From positions 854,737 through 918,736 of the forward strand of contig JANWVY010000002.1 of assembly GCA_025056455.1 (NCBI GenBank): a stretch of 64,000 nucleotides of DNA. The letters are read 5' to 3'. The notes beneath the pieces are model-generated. The model saw only the letters and a list, made by a program, of their open reading frames with translations. It was not told where the DNA came from and made no database searches. The stretch is from Bryobacteraceae bacterium. GTDB taxonomy: Bacteria; Acidobacteriota; Terriglobia; Bryobacterales; Bryobacteraceae. Position numbers and translations under genes: made by a program. This document shows positions 55,134-63,829 of the stretch, piece by piece. Positions within the stretch are counted from its first letter, which is position 1. Every line of letters begins with the position of its first letter.

Positions 55134-58100
55134 AGGCGAATCGTAACGGTTAAATCGCGACCGGGTGTTGTCTCCGGCGTCTGCCCAACGGACACGATAT
55201 CGAGCGTCAGCACACTGCCGCTTTCAAGCGGCGATAGCTCGAGACCACTAACGATATTGGAGCTCGTGGCGCCGGCAGGTATCGTTAGGTTCGCGTACAC
55301 AGCGCCATTTTTCCTTAATCTCAGTTGGATTGGAGCACCCAGAGGCGCCTGCTGGACAACCGCCAGTATATCTCTTACCACACGCGCATCCTCGACAATA
55401 AGAGGGGGCGCAATTGCGTCTTTGATTGCTAAGTAGCCGTCCACTTGAATCGTAAACTGCCCTCCAGACAGGGTTCGTAAACCATAGTCCGTCGATCCCG
55501 TTAGCTTAATCGCCCGTGTCGGACTGCTTCCAACCTGATTTGTAACAAATAACTCTGCCGATGCGACTCTGACCATAGGTAGATAAATTGGATGGGCGAA
55601 CATTCCGCTGGCTGGCGTCCCAAAAAACATTCTCGGAAAAGGAATTACAAATACTTTACGGTTTAAATGGTAGACCCTAGCACCGGCCGCATGCGCGGAC
55701 GCCGTAGTTGTGTGTTGGCCCCGCGACACCTCATATTCCCACCCCCCGTCCGTCACTGCCTCCACCCGCATCACTTCCTCCCCAACTTGAACGGAACTGC
55801 CAGCTACGGCGCCTCCAGGGTGAGAAAGTTGCAAGGTTGTTGCTGCAGGCGAAACCGCCGCTGCGAGCGTAGTCGCTGGGGGACCTTGAAGCTCGTCGTA
55901 ATAGAACAGCGTCAGCGTTCCAGACTCAACACTCTGAGTGTTTGTGAGACTCTCAAAGGATACACCGACTAACTCTAAAGTCCCTTTGCCCTTCCAACTG
56001 AGCCCGAAAAGCGGTGCTCCCGGAACTCCTAAGTCGCCACCTCTGCCACCGGTTCCGCCCAGTGTCCAGCGCGTAACAGGAGCGAGCCCAGGCTCCGTCT
56101 CTATACCTGCCCCGTTCGCCGATCGGCCTGTAATGTGCACAGTCGAACCGCCACGGTTAGGAACCTCAAACTCAGCGACCCTTCCTTGTGTCCTCGAACC
56201 AAAGTGCCAGTTTGATTCTGCGATAACAAACTGACTCGAGGTATTCGGAAGAATGCTCCACTCGCTACTCACAATGAGTGTGTTCGTGTTACTCGATTCA
56301 ATCGTTCGCTCTTGTCCGGCCCCAGCTCCAGAAACAATTCTGACCCTCTTTCCCCGGTATTGGTTTGTAGACCAATTCATCCCCGAGCCACTCACCGTCC
56401 AGCGTGTCGCTGCGGTAACAGCGACGGGTGGATGTAATTCCGTCCTCCAATAAAAATTCGCATGGTCAAAATGCTCATCCGCCGGGCCAGTCGCCATCGC
56501 GCTGAGACCAGGATCCGTAAACTGGTCGTGAGGTGACACACTTGAGGCGATCCGGAACAGTCGCTGGGGAATGCTCCCGCGATAAACGTGGAATGCTGTC
56601 GCATCTGGTGGTAACGAAATGCCGAGGAGCACGACACGATATGAGTTCCCAGCACCCAAAGGCGCGCTCACCACAAGTGAGAGTGGACCTTCTTCCCCCT
56701 CTTGATTCACCGCGCTGATCGCGTAATACAAGATTCGCCCACCTGAAAGCGTTCCGCCACTTGAGTGTATTTCCGGAGACAGCGATAGCCACGGTGCGCG
56801 CCGGCTCCGCGCGGTCGGGCGGACCGGCGGATGATACCTCACGCTGAGCGTCACCATCCCACTCCCATCCGAAAGCGTCGTCGCACCTTCGGTAACCTCA
56901 AACTCCGTCTCGCCATCCCCGTTCATCGTCACTCCAACAAGCGGCCGCGGCGCTCCATTCCCGAAAGCGGGCTGTACTGTCGCTCCCCCAACCATCGATC
57001 CACTCACTTCATACCAACCATCCTCATGGACCTGGGCCACAACATGGATCGTCCGCATGTTCAAATCGGCGATAATTCGAATCACTCGAAATAGCTTCCG
57101 GTTGAGCCCTTCTTTGAGATAGGTGATGGTAATTAGGTCCCCTGGCCGTAACCCAACGCCTTTCACAGACGTATCAAATTCGACATACAAATTACCTCGA
57201 ACCGATTTTCTGAGCTGCACTTGCAGAGCTCTTTGGGCATGGGCGAAATTTGTTACGCCAAGCGCCGGCAGATTCCACGTAACTTCGCCACAACCCCTCG
57301 CCAGGTCGTCCGCGTCCGACAACACTATGCTATCCCGCTGGTAAAAATTAAATTCATCATCAAACTCTAAACGAATTCGGTTGGGAACGTCCGCCGTTGT
57401 ACGAGACCACAAGCGAATGCTCGCCGCCCCGCTCGTCAGCCGCACAATACCAGAGGCGCCGTTCGTACCGTCCCCAAATTCATAGGCCGGCCAGCCCGAA
57501 CCAAGCGGATTTATGCTGTTGCTCGTCCACGGTTTCGTGGGTTGCTGTAGGCTTAATGGGCCCTCAACACATGCCTCTAACCTACCGTCCGCCCCATAGC
57601 GTAGATAGATCCCACAGGAATATTTCAAGCCACGCACAAGCTCTGCCAAGCTTTGCCGGCGCCGAATCACTAAGTTACAGCGAAAACGAGGGACGAATAC
57701 ATCTCCCCCTTGTAGGTCTTTGGCACTTACAGTCTCTTCACAGTACTGCGCGCACCGGGCAAAGGAGGCGACATCCATTTCCCCTGGGCTCCATCCGGCG
57801 CGCCTCAATAAGTCCAAAAGCACCCATGCCGGGTTCGCTGTGAATGATTCGGATAGAGCGTTCCCGCTCACATCGTATCTTGGCAGGATAAGCCCTTGTA
57901 CGAGCGCTTCAATCCTCGGTATCTGTGTGCCTGCGTGACTAGATCTCGGCACCCTAGCTTCCAGATAGGCAATTCCCCCGTAGGGACCATCTATGGGTGA
58001 ACCAGTGCTATCCGAATAGCTGCCACCGGCACTCCCGTTTCGTTCTCCTCTGCTTACCAGCCGGTACCATCCACTGGCACTAAGATCCTTCCCTTCCTCG

Positions 58101-59026
58101 TATCTTGGCAGCTCAACCCGGTTGGCCATTACCTTGATCACCTCGGAAATGGGACCTGCTGCAATCAGGGCTCCTAGGTGAGTGCACTCTGCTTCGTTCC
58201 TAGCAAACACAATCACCGGCTGCGTCCAACAGGTGCCATATATGAGTGGAACGTATTCCGCCGCGTTTTTTTCCTCACTAAACACCTGGACGTCTGCAAG
58301 GTTTATTCCAGGCGCTAGTTCCATCCCGGAAAACCGGCCTGTTAGCCTCCCCGCAGAATCCCGGCTGTACATGCCCCTTAGTTCGCAGTCCTGTCTCGAA
58401 TAGTTACAGGTCGCGAAAGGCTCCGCTCCGTTTAAGTTCCCCCTACCACCCAGCTGGTCCGCCGAGTAGCCGCATCCATAAAAAGGCGAGTAACGTCCCC
58501 TGGTCCCCCCTTCGACAGCCTCTGCCCTTTGTGCTTGATTCGAAGGGAAAATCCACGCGCAACGTCTTTGTACTCGCATGGTCGGCAGGAACGTACGGTG
58601 AAAACTGAGGCGACTTTGAAAAACCAACCTTGCTGTTCCCTCTGTCAGCTCCGTGGCCTTGTTACCCTCACCCTGAAAAAGCACCGTCGCTGGTGAAGTC
58701 GCCGCACCGCTCTCCAGGTCGAAAAACACAAACCTCGCAGTTAGCTTGGCCCCCTTGAATCCTGTAGATCCCTCAACCTGTGACACATAGGAGTCCGTGT
58801 TCGCAAGCAAAAGAGTGAGCCGTCCGCTACCGCTACTGTCGTCCTCGCCAGGCACCGCAAGCTCAAACGTCCCGTACTTGACCACCCGGGGCGTATACTG
58901 TTGCCCCTCCCAAATCAGGCTGTGAGTGCTCCATCTTTCCACCGTTCCATCTACCAGCTCGCAGTCAAATAACACCAGCGGCGTGTCAGTGATTAGCGCT
59001 TCCTTGAGTTCGTAAATCGTTGGCAT
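55130..59026 (-). CDS. Tail tip/hub protein, gpL-like plus gpJ-like
   Basis: This is a 1,298-residue tail-tip protein from the ATG at 59026. Residues 1-230 resemble lambda gpL/DUF2163-type tail proteins (DTPLVLFDCELVDGTVERWS). They include a four-cysteine set C-x28-C-x21-C-x6-C around QRRCAWIF, FYGCGYSAD and CNYSRQDCELRGMY, which may hold an Fe-S cluster as in gpL. The middle, to about 750, is gpJ-hub-like (YVPLIYGTCWTQPVIVFARN, RLEFDDEFNFYQRDSIVLSD, GLRPGDLITITYLKEG). The C-terminal 550 residues are Fn3-like and fibre-like. It overlaps the tandem tail gene or nearly so, and precedes the fibre gene. Confidence 0.75.
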   Translation of the reverse strand: MPTIYELKEALITDTPLVLFDCELVDGTVERWSTHSLIWEGQQYTPRVVKYGTFELAVPGEDDSSGSGRLTLLLANTDSYVSQVEGSTGFKGAKLTARFVFFDLESGAATSPATVLFQGEGNKATELTEGTARLVFQSRLSFHRTFLPTMRVQRRCAWIFPSNQAQRAEAVEGGTRGRYSPFYGCGYSADQLGGRGNLNGAEPFATCNYSRQDCELRGMYSRDSAGRLTGRFSGMELAPGINLADVQVFSEEKNAAEYVPLIYGTCWTQPVIVFARNEAECTHLGALIAAGPISEVIKVMANRVELPRYEEGKDLSASGWYRLVSRGERNGSAGGSYSDSTGSPIDGPYGGIAYLEARVPRSSHAGTQIPRIEALVQGLILPRYDVSGNALSESFTANPAWVLLDLLRRAGWSPGEMDVASFARCAQYCEETVSAKDLQGGDVFVPRFRCNLVIRRRQSLAELVRGLKYSCGIYLRYGADGRLEACVEGPLSLQQPTKPWTSNSINPLGSGWPAYEFGDGTNGASGIVRLTSGAASIRLWSRTTADVPNRIRLEFDDEFNFYQRDSIVLSDADDLARGCGEVTWNLPALGVTNFAHAQRALQVQLRKSVRGNLYVEFDTSVKGVGLRPGDLITITYLKEGLNRKLFRVIRIIADLNMRTIHVVAQVHEDGWYEVSGSMVGGATVQPAFGNGAPRPLVGVTMNGDGETEFEVTEGATTLSDGSGMVTLSVRYHPPVRPTARSRRAPWLSLSPEIHSSGGTLSGGRILYYAISAVNQEGEEGPLSLVVSAPLGAGNSYRVVLLGISLPPDATAFHVYRGSIPQRLFRIASSVSPHDQFTDPGLSAMATGPADEHFDHANFYWRTELHPPVAVTAATRWTVSGSGMNWSTNQYRGKRVRIVSGAGAGQERTIESSNTNTLIVSSEWSILPNTSSQFVIAESNWHFGSRTQGRVAEFEVPNRGGSTVHITGRSANGAGIETEPGLAPVTRWTLGGTGGRGGDLGVPGAPLFGLSWKGKGTLELVGVSFESLTNTQSVESGTLTLFYYDELQGPPATTLAAAVSPAATTLQLSHPGGAVAGSSVQVGEEVMRVEAVTDGGWEYEVSRGQHTTTASAHAAGARVYHLNRKVFVIPFPRMFFGTPASGMFAHPIYLPMVRVASAELFVTNQVGSSPTRAIKLTGSTDYGLRTLSGGQFTIQVDGYLAIKDAIAPPLIVEDARVVRDILAVVQQAPLGAPIQLRLRKNGAVYANLTIPAGATSSNIVSGLELSPLESGSVLTLDIVSVGQTPETTPGRDLTVTIRL

Positions 59027-59030
59027 CGAC

Positions 59031-59819
59031 CTACCACCCCACAACCTCAATTACTGTGCTGTGCGCATTTAATCCTTCTGTTGTCCACATCAAGCGGTCG
59101 CTCACAAACCTCGCATTCGAATACACACCACCTTGCTGGTCAGTTTCGCGATAATGAGATACACCGAGCTGCGCCTCGAGCTGCATCCCCACCAGGTCTA
59201 TACTTGCCCCACTCGGTACGTATACACCGCACTCAACCTCATCTCCCGTCCCTCCAACGGACCCTGAAACGGAGTATCTCCGCCAAACACTCTCTGCACG
59301 TACGTCCTTCCGAAGCTGCCTTCCGGCAGCCTCGATCCCTAAACCAATCACTTCTGGCTCCGCCGCTCTGAGAAACACGCTAAGGCAGTAGTGGAACCCT
59401 GCCGGTATCGGCAGCACTTGAAATACCCGTTGCTCACTCACCGAGGGATTGGTCACGTTGCTCGCCCGCGCCGTCCCCCAAGGATCCGACTGTCCAGCCA
59501 CGACCGATATACTGCCAGTTCGCTGCCACGTCGGCTGTAAAAAGTCTTCGCTGAATCGAAGAAGATTGTCTGAGGGATCCAAAAATGTGAATTCCCGCAC
59601 CGAGCCCCGACACTCGAAAAACAAATTCTCAATCGCCGCCCGTTCTTGGTCCCGAAGGCATCGAAACGTTAGTCGCCACGCCTTGCGTCTCGATCCGGGG
59701 TCACTATATCGCCACTCCTTCCCACCCTCAGCCTCTACAATTACGGTCCGAAAAATCAGCGACTCGACGTACGGATATTGCGCAGTCGTCGAGCTTTGCA
59801 ATTGAGGAAATACTCGCAT
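59031..59819 (-). CDS. Phage tail protein (DUF2460-like) with carbohydrate-binding-like C-terminus
   Basis: This is a 262-residue protein. The first 95 residues match the DUF2460-like tail fold (VFPQLQSSTTAQYPYVESL, SRRKAWRLTFRCLRDQERAAIENLF, REFTFLDPSDNLLRFSEDF). The rest resembles a jelly-roll carbohydrate-binding module (TARASNVTNPSVSEQRVFQ, FHYCLSVFLRA, VGMQLEAQLGVSHYRET), common in phage adsorption proteins. The N-terminal part is paralogous to the next upstream gene. It probably sits at the tail tip between the tube and the hub. Confidence 0.7.
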   Translation of the reverse strand: MRVFPQLQSSTTAQYPYVESLIFRTVIVEAEGGKEWRYSDPGSRRKAWRLTFRCLRDQERAAIENLFFECRGSVREFTFLDPSDNLLRFSEDFLQPTWQRTGSISVVAGQSDPWGTARASNVTNPSVSEQRVFQVLPIPAGFHYCLSVFLRAAEPEVIGLGIEAAGRQLRKDVRAESVWRRYSVSGSVGGTGDEVECGVYVPSGASIDLVGMQLEAQLGVSHYRETDQQGGVYSNARFVSDRLMWTTEGLNAHSTVIEVVGW

Positions 59820-59821
59820 TT

Positions 59822-60178
59822 CTATTCGTGACTTGAGATGACCAGGAGCTTTGTTCGCCCGTCACATTTAGCCCACTGCTCCATCCGTAGCGTATCGTGA
59901 GCAAAAGTACTTATATACTGCAAGCCGGTTTCGGGGTCTGTGAATAGAAACTTTACTCCTCGCCCTCGGATACTTTTTGCAAATAATCGAATTCGGTCGA
60001 TCTCCTCCTCGCTGAGCAGAGACAAATCAATCAACCACTGTCTCCTGGCGCTTCTTCGTTGCAAGAAGCACTGCTCGTTATTGTCTAGAAAACGGTGGCG
60101 GAACGTCTGAAATTCGATCGATTGTCGGAAGGGGTACTGAGTAATTGCGTTCGTGGATAACGGCGGGAAATGCAACAT
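59822..60178 (-). CDS. Small phage tail protein, DUF2460-like
   Basis: This is a 118-residue protein aligning along its whole length with the N-terminus of the following 262-residue protein. It shows LHFPPLSTNAITQYPFRQS, SARRQWLIDLSLLSEEEID and GVKFLFTDPETGLQYIS in the same order. It lacks the carbohydrate-binding part. It starts 4 bases after the tape-measure-like gene. Its position suggests a distal-tail or tail-tip adaptor. Confidence 0.65.
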   Translation of the reverse strand: MLHFPPLSTNAITQYPFRQSIEFQTFRHRFLDNNEQCFLQRRSARRQWLIDLSLLSEEEIDRIRLFAKSIRGRGVKFLFTDPETGLQYISTFAHDTLRMEQWAKCDGRTKLLVISSHE

Positions 60179-60182
60179 CTCC

Positions 60183-60740
60183 CTACTCCCTCATCACATC
60201 CTGAAGTGAGTGTGAGTGCAAAATAGCATCCTTCACCGCAGCCGCTATCTCTGCGCTCCGGTCCAAGAAGGATCGACTGTCAAGAGCCTGAATCTGGATG
60301 ACAACCGGGGCGCGAGCCCACGGCTGCCAGCCATCCACCATCGCCCTCGGCGATCCCTCAGCCGAAAAGTCAGCCATCCAAAGGTTATCGCCCGTACTCA
60401 TCGCCTCGCGATGAATCCTTTCTGGCATTAACACCCTCATCCCAAGTGAGTGCTCCCCGCGGCTATCGGAGCTCGTATCTGAAAGCAAGAAACTTAGTAA
60501 ATTCGGAACAAGATCTGCTGCACCTCCCAGCCCGGGGCGTCTTCGTGGCCCCGTCCGCACTCCGACTCCTCTCGCAGCTTCCACGGCAGTCCTAACCTTC
60601 TCAATCGTTGGGAGGACACCAAATCCCGCTGACAGGAAGCTCCACCCAGACAAAGTCCTAGCGCTTCCCGCGGCGGCGCCTGGTCGAGCCCCTAATAGCT
60701 GAACCGTTCGGCGCAAGAGATCAAACAAGTTAGTTACCAC
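60183..60740 (-). CDS. Very short tape-measure-like tail protein
   Basis: This is a 185-residue protein in the tape-measure position, directly after the tail chaperones and before the tail-tip genes. The GTG start overlaps the stop of the chaperone extension by 11 bases. The C-terminus carries the motif ALDSRSFLDRSAEIAAAVKD followed by ILHSHSLQDVMRE, which recurs at the ends of many tape-measure proteins. The long coiled-coil and hydrophobic body usual for these proteins (600 to several thousand residues) is absent. The N-terminus has a glycine/alanine-rich segment near VLPTIEKVRTAVEAARG. It would build an unusually short tail, or be a minor subunit. Confidence 0.6.
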   Translation of the reverse strand: MVTNLFDLLRRTVQLLGARPGAAAGSARTLSGWSFLSAGFGVLPTIEKVRTAVEAARGVGVRTGPRRRPGLGGAADLVPNLLSFLLSDTSSDSRGEHSLGMRVLMPERIHREAMSTGDNLWMADFSAEGSPRAMVDGWQPWARAPVVIQIQALDSRSFLDRSAEIAAAVKDAILHSHSLQDVMRE

Positions 60741-61418
60741 CTGTTTTCACCCCTCCCCGTACTTCGTTCTCCAAAATCAGCATCGCTTCCACCGTACGCG
60801 CATCCCATTGCAGGACCTCAGTAGCCTTCGATCTTTTCCACACCAGGAACGTCTCGAGCCAAGCCATACTCTGGCCTGTAATCACACTCTTCGGACAGCG
60901 ATTGGTCGCTACTCCGCCTCCAACCCACACCACCTCGCCGTCTCCCTCCAAGGTCAACCAACCGCAGTTGCGTTTCTTTTCGAGGCCGTCTCGACGACAT
61001 TCCTCGCATTGCCACCCGGCCTTCCTCGAACGATAAAAGTGGTATGCGAGAATTAGTTTTTTCTTTCTTCTTCACGAAGACCAAGTTGACTGGTAATTGC
61101 CTTCAACGCCTCTTCAACCAGTTCTTCTGGCCCGTACTCCACTAAGCTGGATGGCGTGGCTGACTTCCCATCAATTTTCAGGCCCTCGACCCCCACTAAG
61201 CCCCATTCCAGGTACGCTGAAGCAATTTCCCGCTCTAAGCGCTGCGCCTCTAGTTGCTCGGCAACACTACTCCCTGCCTTGAAACACTCGATCTTCTGAG
61301 CGAGTTCGCTCACTTTCCGGATCAGCTCCGTCCGCTGTGCAAACGAAACCTTTCGCACGCGCAACACAACACCTGGCGCAACACTGGATCGAACTTCGAC
61401 ACAGCTCTCGTACTCCAT
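60730..61418 (-). CDS. Tail assembly chaperone GT-type fusion made by -1 frameshift
   Basis: The predicted long product has 229 residues. Ribosomes read the 121-codon upstream frame to the A AAA AAC heptamer at 61062-61056 and slip back one base. They then continue at 61056 through 108 more codons to the stop at 60730. The extension has a cysteine set WQCEECRRDGLEKKRNCG with a later TNRCPKS, and a C-terminal helix (WLETFLVWKRSKATEVL, ARTVEAMLILENEV). In lambda, gpG and gpGT made this way are both needed for tail assembly, and the T part binds the tape measure. The extension's own weak TTG start at 60957 would omit the cysteine-rich part. Confidence 0.75.
61003..61062 (-). promoter_or_regulatory. 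Programmed -1 frameshift signal: slippery heptamer plus stem-loop
   Basis: Minus-strand order: AAAAAAC (61062-61056), zero-frame AAA AAC, is followed at once by the TAA stop. After a 5-base spacer comes a stem of CTCGCAT (61050-61044) with ATGCGAG (61009-61003). The stem is extended by CCAC with GTGG across a small bulge, closing a loop of about 23 bases. Heptamer, frame and spacing all match known phage -1 frameshift sites. Confidence 0.8.
61053..61418 (-). CDS. Tail assembly chaperone, G-type short form
   Basis: This is a 121-residue protein made when ribosomes do not slip. It follows the tail-tube-like gene by 3 bases. It opens with a strand-rich domain (ESCVEVRSSVAPGVVLRVRK), then helices (VSFAQRTELIRKVSELAQKI, ASAYLEWGLVGVEG) and a region that ends at LGLREEERKN, with the frameshift heptamer in the last two codons. 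Size, position and frameshift all fit the gpG-type tail chaperones of siphoviruses. It is expected to be present in excess over the fused form. Confidence 0.75.
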   Translation of the reverse strand: MEYESCVEVRSSVAPGVVLRVRKVSFAQRTELIRKVSELAQKIECFKAGSSVAEQLEAQRLEREIASAYLEWGLVGVEGLKIDGKSATPSSLVEYGPEELVEEALKAITSQLGLREEERKN

Positions 61419-61421
61419 ACC

Positions 61422-62594
61422 TCAACCAAACGCAACGCAAATCTCGTCCTCTGTCAGTCCATGCGCCGTCATGTTTGAGAACACCCACTTCAAACGGCTT
61501 TCCTGGTCATCGTACTGAGGTGCCTCAGCTATGACGCTCTTCAGCATCACTCCCATCAACTGTCCGCTTTGTTGACCCAACTGAAACATCACCTGGATCG
61601 GAGATCGTTGCCTTGCGGCCTGATACAGCATCCGCGTCGCAGTGTCGTCCTGGCTGTATAAGGCCAGCTTCATCGTCACCTCTCTCGGCCCAAGTCCAAA
61701 ACCCCGTGGCGTAATGCTTCCGAATTCCCGGTTCCGCATCTCAATACCGTTTCGGACGACTATCTCCGCCGCTGTCACTGTGAAGAACTGCTCTGCTGGA
61801 GCTCCTAACCACGCCTGCCCTAAATGTCCAGGAACCGGTTGCGATGTATAAGATGCAATCGCCGGCTCTACCGGGTACGAGGACAGCCCGCCCTGTCCAC
61901 TCACAAACGACGCGCTGTCAATTACATCCGCCGCACGGCCTCGAAACTCTAACTCATGGAAGTCGCCGTTCACCGAAATTTTCATCGCCTCCACCACAGC
62001 CCCGTACACAATCCTCTGAACCGCGCTGTCCGGGCTCCAATAGTCAAAAATCGAAACACTCGGCAGTTTCGCGGCAGGCAGGAAACTTGTTGTAGGTCCG
62101 ATCTGCGACCCTGGAGTGGGACTTGCAGAAAACGGGCAATTAAGCTCGACAGTAACCTCATCTACCAGCTGCGCGACAAATCTCAACTCGCCGCCGTAAC
62201 TTATACCTTGCCCCACGCCTAGTTGGTGAGGAGTAACAAACTTCACCCGCTGAGGACTCGGAATCGACTCCACCACTCCTCCGCTAAATATCTTCGGCCC
62301 GTCCCCTAGAGAAGCCTCCACAAGCGCACTACAACTGGGATTATTGGTCGAAGGTAGCCAGGACGTATGGTAGGCGCTGAGAAGAAATGTCGTTTCCTTC
62401 CGCAGCGGTGATGCAAGTGCCGGTTGGCTCCTCGTCCCGGTCTTATCTCTCCGCAGCGGGACGATCGTTTCTGACTTTACAGCGAAGGATAGAATAGGGA
62501 CTCTCCGAGCATTGCCTACGGGCGGGATTACACCATACGCCCCTTCAACCGCGGCATACACTCTGTTATTCCGTGACGATATATAAGATGGCAT
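61422..62594 (-). CDS. Major tail tube-like protein
   Basis: This is a 390-residue protein just upstream of the tail chaperone gene, the usual place of the siphovirus tail-tube gene. It opens PSYISSRNNRVYAAVEGAYG with a VPILSFAVKSETIVPLRRDK segment, similar in layout to phage tail-tube proteins of the phage_tail_2 type. It ends with a strand-rich domain (LGPREVTMKLALYSQDDTA, SPIQVMFQLGQQSGQLMG). It is larger than typical tubes of about 150-250 residues, so an inserted domain is likely. Function rests on gene order and general features. Confidence 0.6.
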   Translation of the reverse strand: MPSYISSRNNRVYAAVEGAYGVIPPVGNARRVPILSFAVKSETIVPLRRDKTGTRSQPALASPLRKETTFLLSAYHTSWLPSTNNPSCSALVEASLGDGPKIFSGGVVESIPSPQRVKFVTPHQLGVGQGISYGGELRFVAQLVDEVTVELNCPFSASPTPGSQIGPTTSFLPAAKLPSVSIFDYWSPDSAVQRIVYGAVVEAMKISVNGDFHELEFRGRAADVIDSASFVSGQGGLSSYPVEPAIASYTSQPVPGHLGQAWLGAPAEQFFTVTAAEIVVRNGIEMRNREFGSITPRGFGLGPREVTMKLALYSQDDTATRMLYQAARQRSPIQVMFQLGQQSGQLMGVMLKSVIAEAPQYDDQESRLKWVFSNMTAHGLTEDEICVAFG

Positions 62595-62605
62595 TCTCTA
62601 CCCGC

Positions 62606-63082
62606 TTACTCAACACTCATATTCACGTCGATTCCAATCCGGGCAGCCTGTATGAATCCCTTGCCCCCCGGTTTGACTGCGGAGAAAGACACCTCGTAAC
62701 GGCCGCCAAAAAACACTCCATAGCCCCAGTCTCCGCGGTGTAAGTTGAGAACTCTTAAAACCTTTTCCACTTGATGTAGTAACTCCTCCTCGATCCTTTC
62801 CACCCGCTCCCGGCTCACCCTCACCTCGACAACAAGCCGAACGACTCCCGAAAACGTACGAAACCTTTCTGCAAGGTTGTTTACTAACCGTTCCACATAA
62901 AGATAGGCGACTGGATAGCGAATTACACCCCGTTCTGCGAGATCTGTGTTGACGTTACACATCTTCACCTCCAGTCCCGCATCCTCAGCCGAATCTTGAC
63001 CATCCAGCACCACCCCGAGGCCTGTCTCGCCGCTGAGAATGTCCGCTAGCAGACGGCAGGCGCGATTCGTAATCCCTAACAT
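62606..63082 (-). CDS. Tail terminator-like protein
   Basis: This is a 158-residue protein between the connector-like gene and the tail-tube gene. It mixes strands and helices in the order expected for tail terminators (RYPVAYLYVERLVNNLAERF, VVRLVVEVRVSRERVERI, LLHQVEKVLRVLNL), and has a loop (WGYGVFFGGRYEVSFSAV) near its C-terminus. Terminators cap the tube and bind the connector. The assignment comes from position and size; no motif proves it. Confidence 0.5.
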   Translation of the reverse strand: MLGITNRACRLLADILSGETGLGVVLDGQDSAEDAGLEVKMCNVNTDLAERGVIRYPVAYLYVERLVNNLAERFRTFSGVVRLVVEVRVSRERVERIEEELLHQVEKVLRVLNLHRGDWGYGVFFGGRYEVSFSAVKPGGKGFIQAARIGIDVNMSVE

Positions 63083-63085
63083 CAG

Positions 63086-63826
63086 CTACCCTCTTTGCAG
63101 CCCATTGCTCGCAGTAACAAAGAAATCGGGATCCTGCCCAGCTGAGGGCGGATCTCCCTCCCCCAGCTCAGGCCCTTCTACCTGCCAGCTTCCCGGTATG
63201 CCAAGAGCGCCACTATTCTGCTTCCGAACTTTGTCTTCCAGTTCACCGGCATACACATGCCATCCGCTGACCCCATCGGGAACACTCGCGGGACTAATCA
63301 AAAGCCCTCCAGGCGCGGTCAGTGTCACAGTTGCTACCTCACTGGCGTGCCCTGTCTGGCCACCTGTTCCTACCCAGCTCATCCTCACAAAATAAGTCCC
63401 TGCCGGCAGCAACCCCGTAGTTACAGTCACTACCGGTCGCATCGCCCGCGGAATCGGGTTTCTTACACAACCCAGCCCGTTTTCGTACACAAACCTCTTT
63501 GTTTCCCTCGCCAGCTTGTCGTATTCCAACCATTTCGCGCGATAACGCTCATGAAGCTGACCGTAGTAAGCGTCACGGTAAATCAGAGCAAGCGCCCGCT
63601 CCATGACCCACCTTCGTAACGGTTCCGTCACGACTACGGAGCCCAACGAAACCCCTAGGCGCTCTCTGCGCAAAAAAGCCTCGATTTCGGTCGCCACCTG
63701 CTCCCGAGCTATGTTTAGCTTTTCCGCACTGTCGAGGTTGTAAGCGCTTCCGATCTCTAGTAAGTTTGCATCGTACTTCAGCAGCTCCTGCACCGAAGGA
63801 ACTGCCCGGTCTGTGAAAAGAGCCAT
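63086..63826 (-). CDS. Head-tail connector-like protein with Fn3-like C-terminus
   Basis: This is a 246-residue protein. The first 125 residues are helical (LNIAREQVATEIEAFLRRER, PLRRWVMERALALIYRDAY, YDKLARETKRFVY) and resemble small head-tail connector proteins. The second half is a strand-rich Fn3-like module (RPVVTVTTGLLPAGTYFVRM, DGVSGWHVYAGELEDKV). It has good spacing to the partial gene upstream, whose end carries AGGTG as the ribosome site. Assignment is by context. Confidence 0.45.
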   Translation of the reverse strand: MALFTDRAVPSVQELLKYDANLLEIGSAYNLDSAEKLNIAREQVATEIEAFLRRERLGVSLGSVVVTEPLRRWVMERALALIYRDAYYGQLHERYRAKWLEYDKLARETKRFVYENGLGCVRNPIPRAMRPVVTVTTGLLPAGTYFVRMSWVGTGGQTGHASEVATVTLTAPGGLLISPASVPDGVSGWHVYAGELEDKVRKQNSGALGIPGSWQVEGPELGEGDPPSAGQDPDFFVTASNGLQRG

Positions 63827-63829
63827 CCT

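Noticed and set aside
60818-61084. An 88-codon minus-strand frame across the chaperone junction
   Set aside because: It reads neither the zero nor the -1 frame of the chaperone; the composition is arginine-rich, and the frameshift explains the same DNA.
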